Assembly: GCA_963693305.1 (NCBI GenBank)
Contig: OY855906.1
Span: 16,597,161 to 16,661,160 of the forward strand
Direction: 5' to 3'
Source of the DNA: Meandrina meandrites
Taxonomy: Eukaryota > Cnidaria > Anthozoa > Scleractinia > Meandrinidae
DNA length: 64,000 nucleotides
In this document: positions 46,601 to 59,999 of the stretch, one piece after another
Layout: every line of letters starts with the position of its first letter
Numbering within the stretch: the stretch's first letter is position 1
Program-made: the position numbers and the translations under genes
Notes under the pieces: model-generated
The model's database searches: none
Told to the model about the DNA's origin: nothing
What the model saw: the letters and a program-made list of their open reading frames with translations, nothing else

Positions 46601-49600
46601 AATGGTACTTGTTGCTCAGTCTGTCATCCTTAAGGCTTAGTGACACATTGTAAAAGCTCTATTAAGACCCCACCTCCCCATTTCATAGATGGTAAAGGCC
46701 AGAAGTCTTTAATCAAACACCTCCATACAGGGATAAAAGTGTTAAATGTGTTTGATAAATAGTAATGGTTCTTGTTACTCAGTCTGTCATCCTTAAGGCT
46801 TAGTGACACATATTCTAAAAGCTCTATTAAAGCCCCCTCCTTTCCCATTTCATAGATGGTAAAGGCCAGAACTCTTTGTCAAACACCTTTACACGTTTTT
46901 AACAGTGTATAATGTGTTTGATAAGGAGTAATGGTACTTAAAGTCACTCATCCTTTAGGCCCAGAGGCACATATTGTAAAAGCTCTATTAAGGCCCTCCT
47001 CCCAATTTCAAGGCCAGAACTCTTTGTCAAGCAATTTTTTTTAAGTGATTAAAGTGTAAAATTTGTTTGATAATAAATAATCATGGTACTTGTTACTCAG
47101 TCACTCATCCTTGAGGCCCAGTTGCACATATTGTAAAGCTCTATTAAGGCCCTCCTCCCCATTTCGTAGATGGTTTTAAAGGCCAGGACTCTTCTCTAGC
47201 AGTTTTTTACTCTCTCTGATAACAGTGTAAAAATTTGCTAGATAAGAAGTAATGGTACTTGTTACTCAGTCTGTCATCCTTGAGGCCTAGTGGCACATAG
47301 TTATAAAATCTCTTTTAAGGCCCTCCTCCCCATTTCCTAGATGGTTTTAAAGGCCAGGACTCTTCTCTAGCAGTTTTTTACTCTCTCTGATAACAGTGTA
47401 AAAATTTGCTAGATAAGAAGTAATGGTACTTGTTACTCAGTCTGTCATCCTTGAGGCCTAGTGGCACATAGTTATAAAAGCTCAATTAAGACCCTTAACC
47501 TCCCCATTTCGTAGGCGGTAAAGGCCAGAACTGTTTGTCAAACACCTTCACGCATTGTTAAGAGTGTATAATATGTTTGATAAGAAGTAATGGTATTTGT
47601 TACTCAGTCACTCATCCTTTAGGCCCAGTGGCACGCACTGTTTTAAGGCCCTCCTTCCATTTCATAGATGGTAAAGGCCGAAGCTCTTTGTCAAGCAATT
47701 TTTAGAAGTGATAAAAGTGTAAAATTTTTTTGATAATAAGTAATGGTACTTGTTACTTAAGTCACTCACCCTTTAGGCCCAGTGGCACATATTGTAAAAG
47801 TTCTATTGAGGCCCTCGTCCCAATTTCATAGATGATTAAGGCAATTTTTTACACTGACAACAGTGTAAAATTTGCTAGATAAGAAGTAATGGTATTTGTT
47901 ACTCAGTCACTCATCCTTTAGGCCCATTGGCACATACTGTAAAAGCTCTTTTGAGGTTAAGCCCCCCTCCCCCTTATCTTCCCATCTCCTTGATGGTAAA
48001 GGCCAATACTCTTTGTCAAACACTTTGATACAATGATTACAGAGTATTAACGTGTTTGATATGAAGTAATGGTACTTATTTCTGGTGCAATGGAATTGCT
48101 TTAAGGTAGGAGCTGGTCAAGTTATTTAATGTATGTTTTATTTAATACTTAACACTACTGACATAACATAAGTTAATAAACTTGCAACTTATTTCAAACA
48201 ATAGCTAGACACTTGCTCATCCTTTTTGCCCTGTCAGGGGCATAAGATAGCTATCAGATTCCTTTGAGGCGCGCGTGCGTCTTTGAAATCGAGATGTCGC
48301 AGCAAATGATGTCGTACTCTAACGGACATAATTCCACTGATGAAGGGCAATGCCTGAAACGTTTGGAACTTTAAAAGAATATTTTTGGGACTTTTAATTA
48401 CTTTTTATTGCTTTAAAACTATCTATACAAGTGCCACGCAGCCCATGAATTGATTTCGTTCATTTTGTCGCAGAAGGTAGCTACACTAGCTATATAGAGT
48501 ACAACAGTACTCTATGTAGCTCACAAAGTTCATTGTTACTTATAATCAGGTATTTGTCAACCAGTTTAATGCCAACTCTCCCAGATTATCCACTAGTTTC
48601 CCAGATACAGAACGAATCTCGGAGCTCTATTTTTAACTCCATTTTGAAGAACGAGAAAGGTATCGCGAGGCAAAGTTGGCGGCGTCCTGGATCTCAATTC
48701 TTTTAGGTCGGCATCTCTGTTAACACTGACTAACTGTTTCCACTGCTCAGTCCAGTCTGGTGTTTGTTCCTTGTGATGAAGAGATGAGGGTAGGAGGACA
48801 GGCTCATTTTCCCAAACAATACATGTATCCTGTTATCCAGCTAAGAATAGTGGCTGGGAAACCTAAATGTTAAGAGAACATAACTGCTATATGTAATATT
48901 AGGGTTCTTTATTAGGAAATACCATTCGATCAAGGTTAATAATGGTAACATTAAGAAGTGAAGAAATTTGCACATATCTAATGATTCTTGCAAATGGATT
49001 GCTTTCTGATGTTCATATATATTCACCTACCCTAATAAAAATATCCAATCAAGTAGCTACAACAACAACAGCCATTTTATTTTGCCAAAAATAAATAGAA
49101 AATATAATAGCATAAAATAAATAAACTAAAATAGGCAAAAAAAACTACTTAGAAAAGAAATAAACTAAACAAGCTGAGTAGTTAAGAAATTAAATTGCTA
49201 TGACTAGGTTGTACATGATTAAAGCGAAAAGACAAAAGAATAATAAGATTTGACAAGTAATAAGTAATTGAGTACACTGTAATTGGGGCTTGAACCCTAG
49301 TCAGGATAATTGTGTTATGTTCTTGGGCAATCTACTTACTCACAGTGTGTCTCTGCACCCATGAATAAAATTAAAATTGGTGGTGGTGAATTGTTGTAAT
49401 CTGATGATAATGTCAGGAGAGGAGGAGGGCGACAGGTAACTTTGTGATGGGCTACTTAACATCCCATCCATCGAAAACTCAAATATTCAGTGTTGTGTTA
49501 AGATTATATACCATGTTTGTTTAGCCTTTGTGATTGTGTTCAATGATTATTGAAAGTTATGCTCCAAACCCTGAAAGAATCGTATTACATATATGATGTA

Positions 49601-52600
49601 TTGGGTAATATAATCTGTGGTATGCAGATGATTATCACTGTTTATAGTTATTTGAAGTATTGGAGAATCAATGTTGAGCTGCATGTAGCTTGTCTGTACC
49701 TGCATTCTTCAATGTTTAAACCAATAACAACCTTTGATTATTAAATTTTGATGATCTTTGACTTATCCAGTGTCAGTGCCAGTTCTGATTGTCTTCTTGG
49801 AAGTTATTTTTATTTTGTGTTGTCTGCTCTTTCTTTAAGTTGGAGAGATTAGATGAGAAGTGTGCTGAGCTTGAAGAACAGCTGCAAAAAGAACAAAGCA
49901 GGAGTCTAGGTGAGCTGTCGTCATTAGTACTGTCCATAGTTAGTAGAGGGAGACTGACTATGGTACTACCCCATCACTTCTAGTACCTTCTTTATGATTA
50001 TTAATCACAATGAGTTATCAGTTACATTCTGAGAAATGACTTTGTTTATAGTTTGTGCTTTATACTTGTAATGGTTTTATACCAAGTTGTGTTTATTATT
50101 TTTTCCACTCTCCGTTCGTCATGCAATCCCGAATTTCGCTCTGCTCCCCACTAACTGAACGCCTAGAACAGGCTATGGCCCTACCTTGTCGACCAGTGTT
50201 GGTACAGTGGATTGGGATGCCCACTGCATATTTGGTTCCTGAGGACCTGATCTATTCTCCAATTCACTTTCTCTCTTTGTCTACCAAATCAGTGAACAAT
50301 AGAAAAATCTGACTGCAACTGAGGCCATTAAATTTTTTTTTTTTTTTTGTTTGACGAAAAATAATTGTGTACCTTTGATATTGTTCATTTCAAATTACAA
50401 TCTTATGTGCTTGTTTTGGTTGATTTTTTTAGAGTTGAGCACACGGTATGAGTTCACACAAGAGAGCAGCAGCTCAGCTAAACAAGAAGTAGATCAGTTA
50501 AAAGAAGAAGTTAAAGTATTGTCTGCACAGCTTCTTAGACAGCATAATGCTTCATTGGACAGTCAGGTGAGATGCTAACTATGTTAGTACTCTCACATTG
50601 GGGCTTGAATAAACCACCACCACTCTCTTTTTTCATCAGAAGATTAGGGAGCAATCTTATTTAGAGGGGGGAGAGGCGTCTGGTGCAAATGAAGGGAGGC
50701 CATTTCAATTCTCCTAACCCTCTCCTTTGTGAAGCACATTTTTTTGCAGACCCTCCTACCCACTTCCTTAAATTACTATTAATCATTACGTAATTGTTTG
50801 TAATTTTATATACTTATTTTATTATACCACATTCATCTTATTTTATATTAGGAATCCTGTTATTGTATAAGTAGTATGTATTGATATTGTATTGCATAAA
50901 TTTATTTGCCCCCTCCCCCATTTGCCTACATAAAAATCAGTGACCTTCCCCCTATTTGCACCAGACCTCCCAACCCCCCCCCCCCCCCCTCTCCCCGGTC
51001 CCTTGGGTGCTTGTTATAAAAATTAGAATTCAAATTCTTGCTTATAGGCTTCTTTCTTTAGTTTGGCACATTGTAGCTTGTTCAAGTCACAGATCCTGTA
51101 TTTTCTTTTAAGTTTGTCAAGAGCACGCAAGCAGAAATCAAACTGCGGGAATTTAAAAAATGCAAAACCGCAGGGGAGGTTGGAATGTCTGTGGACAGAC
51201 TAAGTGCATTTGGACTTTTATTACCTTATCAGTTTCACAACCTTAATTGTTTCAAAAATTGTTGTGACCATAAAATTTACGTATGTCTTTCAAGGCCAAG
51301 TACGATAGACTGATTGTGGACATGCGTAATGAGATTGAACGTGAACGAGAGAAGTCGTCAGCAGAGCGTCACTCCTTGGCAAGTCAGCTAGAGCAAGCCA
51401 TGAGGGAAAGTAAAGATTTTAGTGCTCTCTTGCGAGAAAGAGATGAGGTAATGCTGCTTACTCTGACTCAGAAAGGCCATCAAATTACTTAAAATGTCTT
51501 ATCTCTGGGTGAAGTCTGAGAAGAAAGATTTGACAGAGAAATTACTATGTGGTATCTGGTGTCTTTGTAGAGCCAAACTGGTATAAGTGATAAGTTTTGA
51601 ATTGCCTACGGTAGTTAAACAGTACTACTGGTTGATTGTAAAATATTTCTGCATTCAGTGATTACACAAATAATGTCCAAAACTGGCACTGCTAAAACTA
51701 AGTAAGGAAATTTCACGATCTAGGATCATATGATATTAAAGTTAATCAAGGTCGCAAATTTTCCAAAAAAATGTCCAAAACTCAGTCCCTCATCATTAGA
51801 GAGATTGCAGCTTAATATATTGAAATTATATTAAAATAATTCCTTCCAGACGAACGCCCCTTACTTTGTGATAAGTGATAGTTGCAAAGTACTATGCTGC
51901 TGTGGAGCTGCTAAAACGAGAAAGAAAGGAAAAGAGCTGATTTTTGTCAACTGCTGGTTACCGGTGTATTTTTCCGGCAGCTAGTTCAAAAAAACTTATC
52001 AAATCCCGTTGTTTCAAAAAAAAAAATCTTTATGACGTCAAGAATTTTGTACTCTCTCAGAGTGAATTAGAGCACAACCTTTTTCAGTGATATGCTGTTT
52101 AAGGTGTAGTTATTTTTCAGGGGGGAGTATGTTACTCTCTAGCGCAAAATAGTCACAAAATCCTATTATAAGATCCCTTAACAATGGCAAACCTCTCCAG
52201 TTAACCGAGTTATTACATTTATACATGTCATGCAGGAGCTGATTGGCCTTCGCGCTGAACTCACCAACGCCAGCCACACTGGAACCAAGGCTTCTACAGC
52301 ATTGGAGTTTGAGAGCAAAATGCGAGGAAGCCTGGAGAACAGGACAATGCAACTCGAGTCCGAGCTTAGTAAGGCCTGGGAACAAATAAAGGATTTGTCG
52401 GAGAAAGGCTCCATGCTAGAGACAACGAAGAGGCATCTAGAAATTGAATTGGATAAGGTATCCTGATGAACTACTAACTTCTCACATTTGTAGAACAAAT
52501 TCAGATAGGTTGTGAGAATAAACAGCCTGATCTATTAGGAATGACATACTGACAGAAATGTTAATTCTCCTAAGAAAAATTGTTGAAACTGCATGAAAAG

Positions 52601-55600
52601 AATTTGAATAGAATAGAGTATTTTACACTTGCGACGAGATCAGAATTGGAAGCATTAGCTGCCATACAAACAATACAAATCTTAGTTAAATACTGTTAAA
52701 ACACAAAGTAGAATGAGTTTTTTAAAATTTTTTGGGATCATACAACCTGGGATTTGGGTTCCTTTCTTTTTTCTCGCATCGTTTTCTCACAGAAATATCT
52801 CCTTATCTCCAAGGCTTGTTAGACTTAAAATATTAAAATGGTAAAACATTTTGACTCGGGGAATTAAAACTTCGTTGGCTAAAGCCTGGTTCTCATATGC
52901 CGCCGACGTACCTGCGACATAGCAGCCGATACATGCCTGGGATACTGTTCTCATAAAATATCTTTATCGCCTGCCTGCCTGCCTGCCTCCCTGCGAAGTC
53001 AAGTCAACTTCGCAGGCATGCCGGCGGTAGAGACCTGCTATGATCTTTTTTGCCGGTGGCGTATGTTCTCATATGTGGGAACAGTATCCCAGGCAGTACC
53101 GGCATATGAGAACCAGCGGCATATGAGAACCAGGCTTAAGAGAGCAATCACACTATTTTCTACTCCAGAAAATACAACAGTTGCGTCAGACAGAAAGTAC
53201 GCTGCACAAAAGACAAGCAGAGTACACTGCAGTTATGGTTGCCAAGGATACAGCTCAACAACAAGCAGAGGAGGCAGAAGCTAAGGTATGATGTGCTGCA
53301 GCCGCTTGTACATTTAATGTATTCTTACCAGTAGTGTCTAACTTGTATTATCGAGGGGTTTCTTATATTAGGGTTGAACTGCAACTGCATCAGGGCCTGC
53401 TTCTTGTACTTTTCCTCCTTACTTTTTACCTCCCATGACTCCGGAAAAGAGCGTAAACACAGTACTTTTTCTCAAGTTGAAAGTAAAATTTTCTTTTACC
53501 GGATGTTTGGAACGTAATTGTACAAGGGTGTTTATAGACTTGCCACAGGTCTACTCTTATGAGCGACAAAGTCGCGATAAATGAGCGACAATGTTGCATG
53601 AAGCGTGTGACGAAAGTCACGAACAGAACTTTATTACCGAAAACGGGTTTTGAGAAAGTCTAGGGTGTTTACTGTGGAAAGGCTTTGAAAATGAAGTTCG
53701 GAGAAGTTTTTTTCAGTGGCTGTAAACAGATACTCAATAACTCGTGTATAGCCTGCACAATAATTTGATTGGTCAGAAATGAAGTATGTAAGGAAAGACA
53801 CTGATACGTTACTTGTAAAGTGTCAAGTGAAAACACGGGTTCAGAGAATTGAAAAGGTTCTTAAAAGTGGTCACGACTCTAAGTTGAAGCGAGACAGAGA
53901 CTAGACTAGAGCAAATTAAGTGTATTACTTAACAGTGTGTGTTGTTGGTTTATTGGTTTTTAGTTGGCAGGCTTGAGACACGAGTTTGAGGGAATCAGTG
54001 AACAGTTGGAGCTTACACAGTCTGAGCTAAAGAGCGCTAGTGAGCAACTGGCTGAAATGAAGCTTACCTCTGAAGAAAATAGCACTCTACGAGTTCATCT
54101 TCAAGAGGAGGAGGTTAACAAGTGAGTTATTGCCTTGTGATACGCTTTCTGATGCACATATGTCATGTTCAGTTGTAAAGAAATAAAAATAACTCATCTT
54201 TAGGGGTGTGCACGTACCGAGTACATTGTAAAGGCTCGTCTTTGTCTTTTGGGGGACGTTGAGCAGTGTTGTGTGACAAGTTTTAGCAGTGATGTGTGAC
54301 AAAGTGGTTATTATTACATGATAGATCAACTCACACTCGACAACAGCCAACTCACAAGGGGTTCTGTGACGTTTTTTTTCTGTTACACTAGTTGAAAAAT
54401 AAAATCCTTACAACTCCAAGAAAGCATCCAATTATGTAATTTTAAAATAAGCAAGAAAACTGGTCACTCGCAAGTCATCAATACACCATAGATAGGAAAA
54501 ATTGAATCTGACTACAGATGCCGCAATAAATGCAACATCTGTAATTTGCTTCCATTTTCCCGTATCCATTTTGATATTCTCTTTGTAAAAGCAAGTTAGT
54601 GCCTTTTTTTTGCAAAATTAAAAAGTAAAAATAAATGAGATACTGATGCTTTGAAGGCTATTTTATTTGTTACAAAGTCAATATACAGTCATCTTTGTAC
54701 GACCAACATATTTTTCTTTTGTCAGTAAACACTAGTCAAGTCAGGCTAATGGGGGATTCATTACATGAAATTAACACCTGACAACATTGTCTAAAAACAA
54801 ATCGTGGTTAATGTTCCATTGTTATGCTGTTAAAAGCGCATTAAAATTAGTTATGTTGCGGAATAAAGTAAAAATCTTTAAACGTCAATTAAAAGTTGTG
54901 AATGGTTTTTGTGTAAAAACATTTCTTATGACAAACTTAAGCTCAACTAAATTATAAAGAAACCATTCAGCATTGCCTTAAATGCAAAGTGTTGTTTTTT
55001 AAATCTCATAATTAATGTATAAATAAAGTACATCCCTAACAGTTTTCATTGCACTTCACCAAAACCGTGGTGTGTGATGTTTATTTAAAATTCCAGGAAT
55101 TAATTTTATAAGATAACTAAATTAAAAACCGTGTGAATATTTGATTGACCGGCTAACACATTAAAACAATAAAAAATATATTGTTAAAACTGTAAAACTT
55201 AAATGCTGCTCTAAAACCTAACTGTCATCTTGTATTCATGTGGCCTTTCCATTAATCATTTATTTTTGATAACTCGTATGTTCTTGCTAACCAATGTCCC
55301 CTAACCTTGTCAGACTTGCTTGTGATGTTATAGAACTTGAGGAGATGCTGAGGTAAATATTACATTGTCTTACTTTTTATAACATTTAAAGCTAACAAAA
55401 AATCGGTTGAGAAACTCAATCTGAAATCTTAATTTACAACAGTTAACTTCCCCATAAACTAAACTTTGAAATAATCTTTAACACATAGGTATAAAGATGA
55501 GTTAAATTTTAATGTACTAAAGAGATTTTAATATACCTTGGGTATACTAAATAGAAAATTTACCGGTAGTTAACATTAAGCTAATAAGTAACAAAAATCG

Positions 55601-58600
55601 ATTTCTGAAATCGATTTCTGAAATCCTTTAAATTTTATGAAAGTTGACTTCCCCATAAACTAAACTTTGATACAATATCTCTTTGATGTACTTGATTATA
55701 TTGGTAACGTTAACTGGTAACGCTAACCGCAACGTTAAAAAAAGCAGTTTTCTAAGTCAAATAATTTTCAAAAGTAATTACCGCATTTGATTGCTTTGGG
55801 CTCTGTGATTGGTCGATTTTTATTACTTCCAACTGGCTTTTCAAAGACGTGTGTCTCAAATACAACACAAAGTTGTGCCAGGATGTTACAAGCTACCTTG
55901 TGTTCTTTAGGGGAATTCAACACCAAACAGTGCAGGAGTTAGAGAGGCAAGTCGAACTGCTGCGTGAGCGAGATGGCCAGCTACAATATACAGTGAAAGA
56001 ACAAGACGCCAAGATCGAAGCTTTGAAACAGAAGCTCAAGAATACTGGAGATAAGGTTGTACATCTCATCATTGTGCTCTGAACCATTTTGTTCAAACAT
56101 GCAAATTAGGAGGGTCTGATTTCAATGCTTTAGCTGGCGATATTATATTTCATTTTACACGACCTCAAAGCTCGACTGTAACCATGCACTTTACGCTTTG
56201 TTTCCGCACAAGGAAGAAGCAACCCATTTCCGTGAGCAGTACGTTTCTCGCATAGCGCAAAATGTATCTCCGAAAACAAATTTCGCGACTTCGTTATGTT
56301 ACTGAAAGTCGGCATATTTTTTCACTCCAGACTTTCTTAATTTTATTGAGTCAAGAAACGCTAAACACATAAACTGCAAGAGATACTAAATTGCCTCACC
56401 TCACCTGTCCCCTGGTGCCAAGTTGGCGCATATTAAATTACCTAGTTTCTTTTAGTTTGTTACAATTCGATTTTACACCAACATCTTTACAGCATAAACG
56501 AAAGGAAGATGATGCCAAGTCTCTTACAGAAAGAGTAAACGAGCTTCAACAAGAGGTGGAGTACTTACAGGGAGAATTAGTGAACGCTGCAGAAAGAATA
56601 GATCAACTACAGCGGAAAAACGACGAGAGGAAAACCAAGGCTCATGCCACCATCAGATCACTAAAGTAAGTACACTTATTGGATCGCGCACGATGTACAA
56701 GAATAAAAATAAGTATAATTGAAAAGAGGGTAGGTATGTTAAGTCTGCATACGAGCCTAGTGGCCCATCAGGTCGGCCCGAGCTTATCTCGGTTTCCATA
56801 GGAAAACTAGGACTAGGAGTATTTCTACTCCTCCCTGAATGGGTGCTAGTCAATCGCAGCAGTAAATTCGCCGGTACCCATTTATACACCTGGGTGGAGA
56901 GGCACTATGAAAGTAAAGTGTTTTTCCCAAGAACACAACGCAGTGCCCCAGCCATAGCTCGAACCCGGACCGCTCGATCTGGAGCCCAGCGCACCAACCA
57001 TTAGGACACCGCGCCTCCCATAATCGAAAGGAAACCCCACAATAATGGTTAGAAAAACAACAAAGAGAAATAGAAAATCCAAAAAGAGCATGGATGGTTA
57101 AGATTGGGAAAACAGTATGGACATTTAAATGTGAATTATCTAGCGGCAGTCACAATTTTCAACTGGCCATCGTGCGTTTTGCGGGGCTGTTGACTGCCAT
57201 TTTAGGGGCTTCTCCTTGGAAAAATAATTTGTCTCTTCGTTGGTGGTAGCAGTTTAACGTATCTAGGGTATTCCAGTTAAAGGTGGCTTTCACTATGGTC
57301 TATTTGAAATATGTAGATGCTTGTTATTCTATGAGAGATCCAGTAGTAAGGAATCACAACATTTAGTAGATTGTCTTAGTTACAACAATAATTTCCTTTG
57401 TAAATGAATGAAATGATCCTCGCAGTGTGAAAGCAATTCAAGCAATTGCATTTTTTAGCCTGAAAAAAAGTTTCAAGGTTACATTTCCTCATTTATTCGC
57501 AGTTCATATATGTCTTTCATATATTCATTACGTCAATAATATCCTTTGGAGTTGTTAATGTTTTTCTTTTTTGGTTATTTTCTTATTTCAGGGATAGATT
57601 CGCACGTGAGAAGAGAAACCTAGAGTCCACAGTGCTGTCCCTGCAGAGCAGTCTGGAACTGACTCAGGAGAGAATGAACAAGGACGAAGAACTGAAGGAT
57701 ACAACGCAAGCTGCTCAAAAACAACTTATGGGAGAGAAACGAGAGCTGCTTGCCAAGTGAGTCAGAGCAGACTGATACCTGCCTGCAAGCTTTCCGTTAA
57801 TTAGTAGCACATGTGTTACTGCTTCTTCAGAGGCAACAATAGCACCAACAACTCTAAAAGAGTTGTAAGGAAAGTTTAGAAAATGTGGTGATTAGTTAGT
57901 TTAGTCTTGTGACGTGCATATCAGACTAAATTCCGATAATTTTTTTGAGAGAGACAAAGCAGGTCAATTGTGTTTCACAAAAAGCAAAGCTCAACTACAG
58001 ACACTGCACAAAAGCATTAGCGTTTTTGAAATCGGTCTCTGGTATAAGATAATCAAAGGTTCTGTGAGCCACGACTGAATTTTTTTTACCAATATATGCA
58101 TGTTATTTTCATTTTTTGAGTACGTATGGGCAGAGCGCACCTGTGTTGTGTAAAATGGAACTTGCGAAGCAGAAGATCAACACAAACAAATATGCGGGTC
58201 CGTCCCCCGATCCTGTGAGCTCCAATTTCTAAGAAAACCACTGCCGAGCGTCTACACGGGACACACATTCACGATATGGATGGAAAGTATAACCAGTAAA
58301 ACAAGTCGTTTGGTGAGCAAATTGAGCCACTTCCACTGCAGTAAACAAGATATTTGGCCAGTAAATCACCACTTTCACTAGCTAGCTTGCCGCAAGTACA
58401 CACATCGATATTCGGTCGCTGTGACAATTTGTGTGAGCCTACGGTGGTCGTTGCAGATAATCAGCGGCTCAATGGACCCCCACGTTGTCTATTGCGTTTA
58501 TATAAATATTTTTACCCGAACTTTTTAAAAATGTCAGATTAGCACAACGCGGTAGATGACGTTCTACGAAGTCAGAGATTATCAGTTCGAAACCAGATTA

Positions 58601-59968
58601 TGTGGTAGATAAACTTGTTTATCGTAGTTGAAAATTCCGGCGTTATCTTTGCAATAGGAAATTATGTTATGCGAGGAATCTTCTATGTATGCGTTACAAG
58701 CAGCTGTAACGCATGGAAATATCGCATGTTGCATCGCTTTTGCGGCTCTTAATTTCCACTTTTTCGGCGGTCAAGTACCTTCCACACATAATTTTCAGCC
58801 GCATTTTGTTTCTTTGCTTTTCTCTTCCTTGTTAAACCTTAAAAATAGCCTTATTACGGCCGCCTTGCTACACTCTTACTTCTCTTATCAAAATGTTTAC
58901 AGCTGATGGACCAACCAACCGTGTGAGTGAAGTCGGGCTACCCACTATACTCCTTCATTGAAAATTCAGTCGTAAAAAATTATTTAAAAGAAAATGAATG
59001 TCACAGAGAAATGAGTTCCGTAACACACTTTGGTGTATACTCCTTGAGCTAGTAAGTAAGAACTTTATTTAGCCAGGGTAGCCCATTCAGCTGCATTGCT
59101 GGTATCCAAGGGGGCTGCGATATGTTTAATTGTTAGACATGCTTCTGAATGAGTCGACTTTCACCCAAAGTAACCGATTCACTGTTCGTTTTTGTGTCTG
59201 AACAGATTAACCGACGGCGAGGAGATCATCCGAGAACATCTGAGAAGCTTACGCCAAAGGGAGGCTGCACTAAATGCACTGGAAAAAGAAAACAATGAAC
59301 TTCACGACAAAGTAAACTTATTAGTACAAGAAAAGGGTGTTATTACAAGAGAACTGGAGAAAACCAAGGTTAGTCAACTAGTTTAGAGCTGTTTTCACTT
59401 GAGTGTCGAAAGTAATTCGCGTTTGCTTTGGTTCTGCAATACTATGCTTGGTGATTGGTTTAAAAAACTCGCGCCACTTTTTCGACCAATCAGAAGTAAA
59501 ACCGAAACCAATCGTGACTCGCTCGCCTACGTTTTCCCGCGCTTCGGGCCGGCTACATGTATTTGTTTCGAGTTTTGATTGGTTCACTGGACTGCGCGTG
59601 TCCTTGGTGATTGGCCAGAGTGATTACTTTGGTTTTGGTTTTATGACGCTCAGTTGAAATCCGCTCTATTTCGTTTTTCTATCAGCACAAGGGCCGTGGC
59701 ATTAGTACATACTCCATACATTCCTAGGCGTAGAATATTACTTGTAATTCTTTCCTTACTTGATGTCGTATATTTCTTTTAAAGTATGTCGTGAGAATTT
59801 GGTGATACATCAAAACGAAATAATCCTCAGTTGACGATTTTCTTTACCCTTTCCTGTCTGCGCTACAATTTTTTAATACTTCTAGCCTTACTCTTTAGAG
59901 TCTAGCTTATCATTAACTTGCTACTTTTATGAGTATTTTGCGTTTCCGTCCTCGTTCTCGAAAGGAAC

Positions 59969-59999
<31 letters not shown>

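Noticed and set aside
45775..48080. CRISPR-like array of repeats and spacers
   Set aside because: Units are 100-172 bp, diverged along their whole length, and lie in an animal intron. This is a minisatellite.
58086..58906. Short frames in intron 21 of the coiled-coil gene
   Set aside because: Non-coiled composition, no compatible acceptor/donor pairs, and flanking exons already join in phase.
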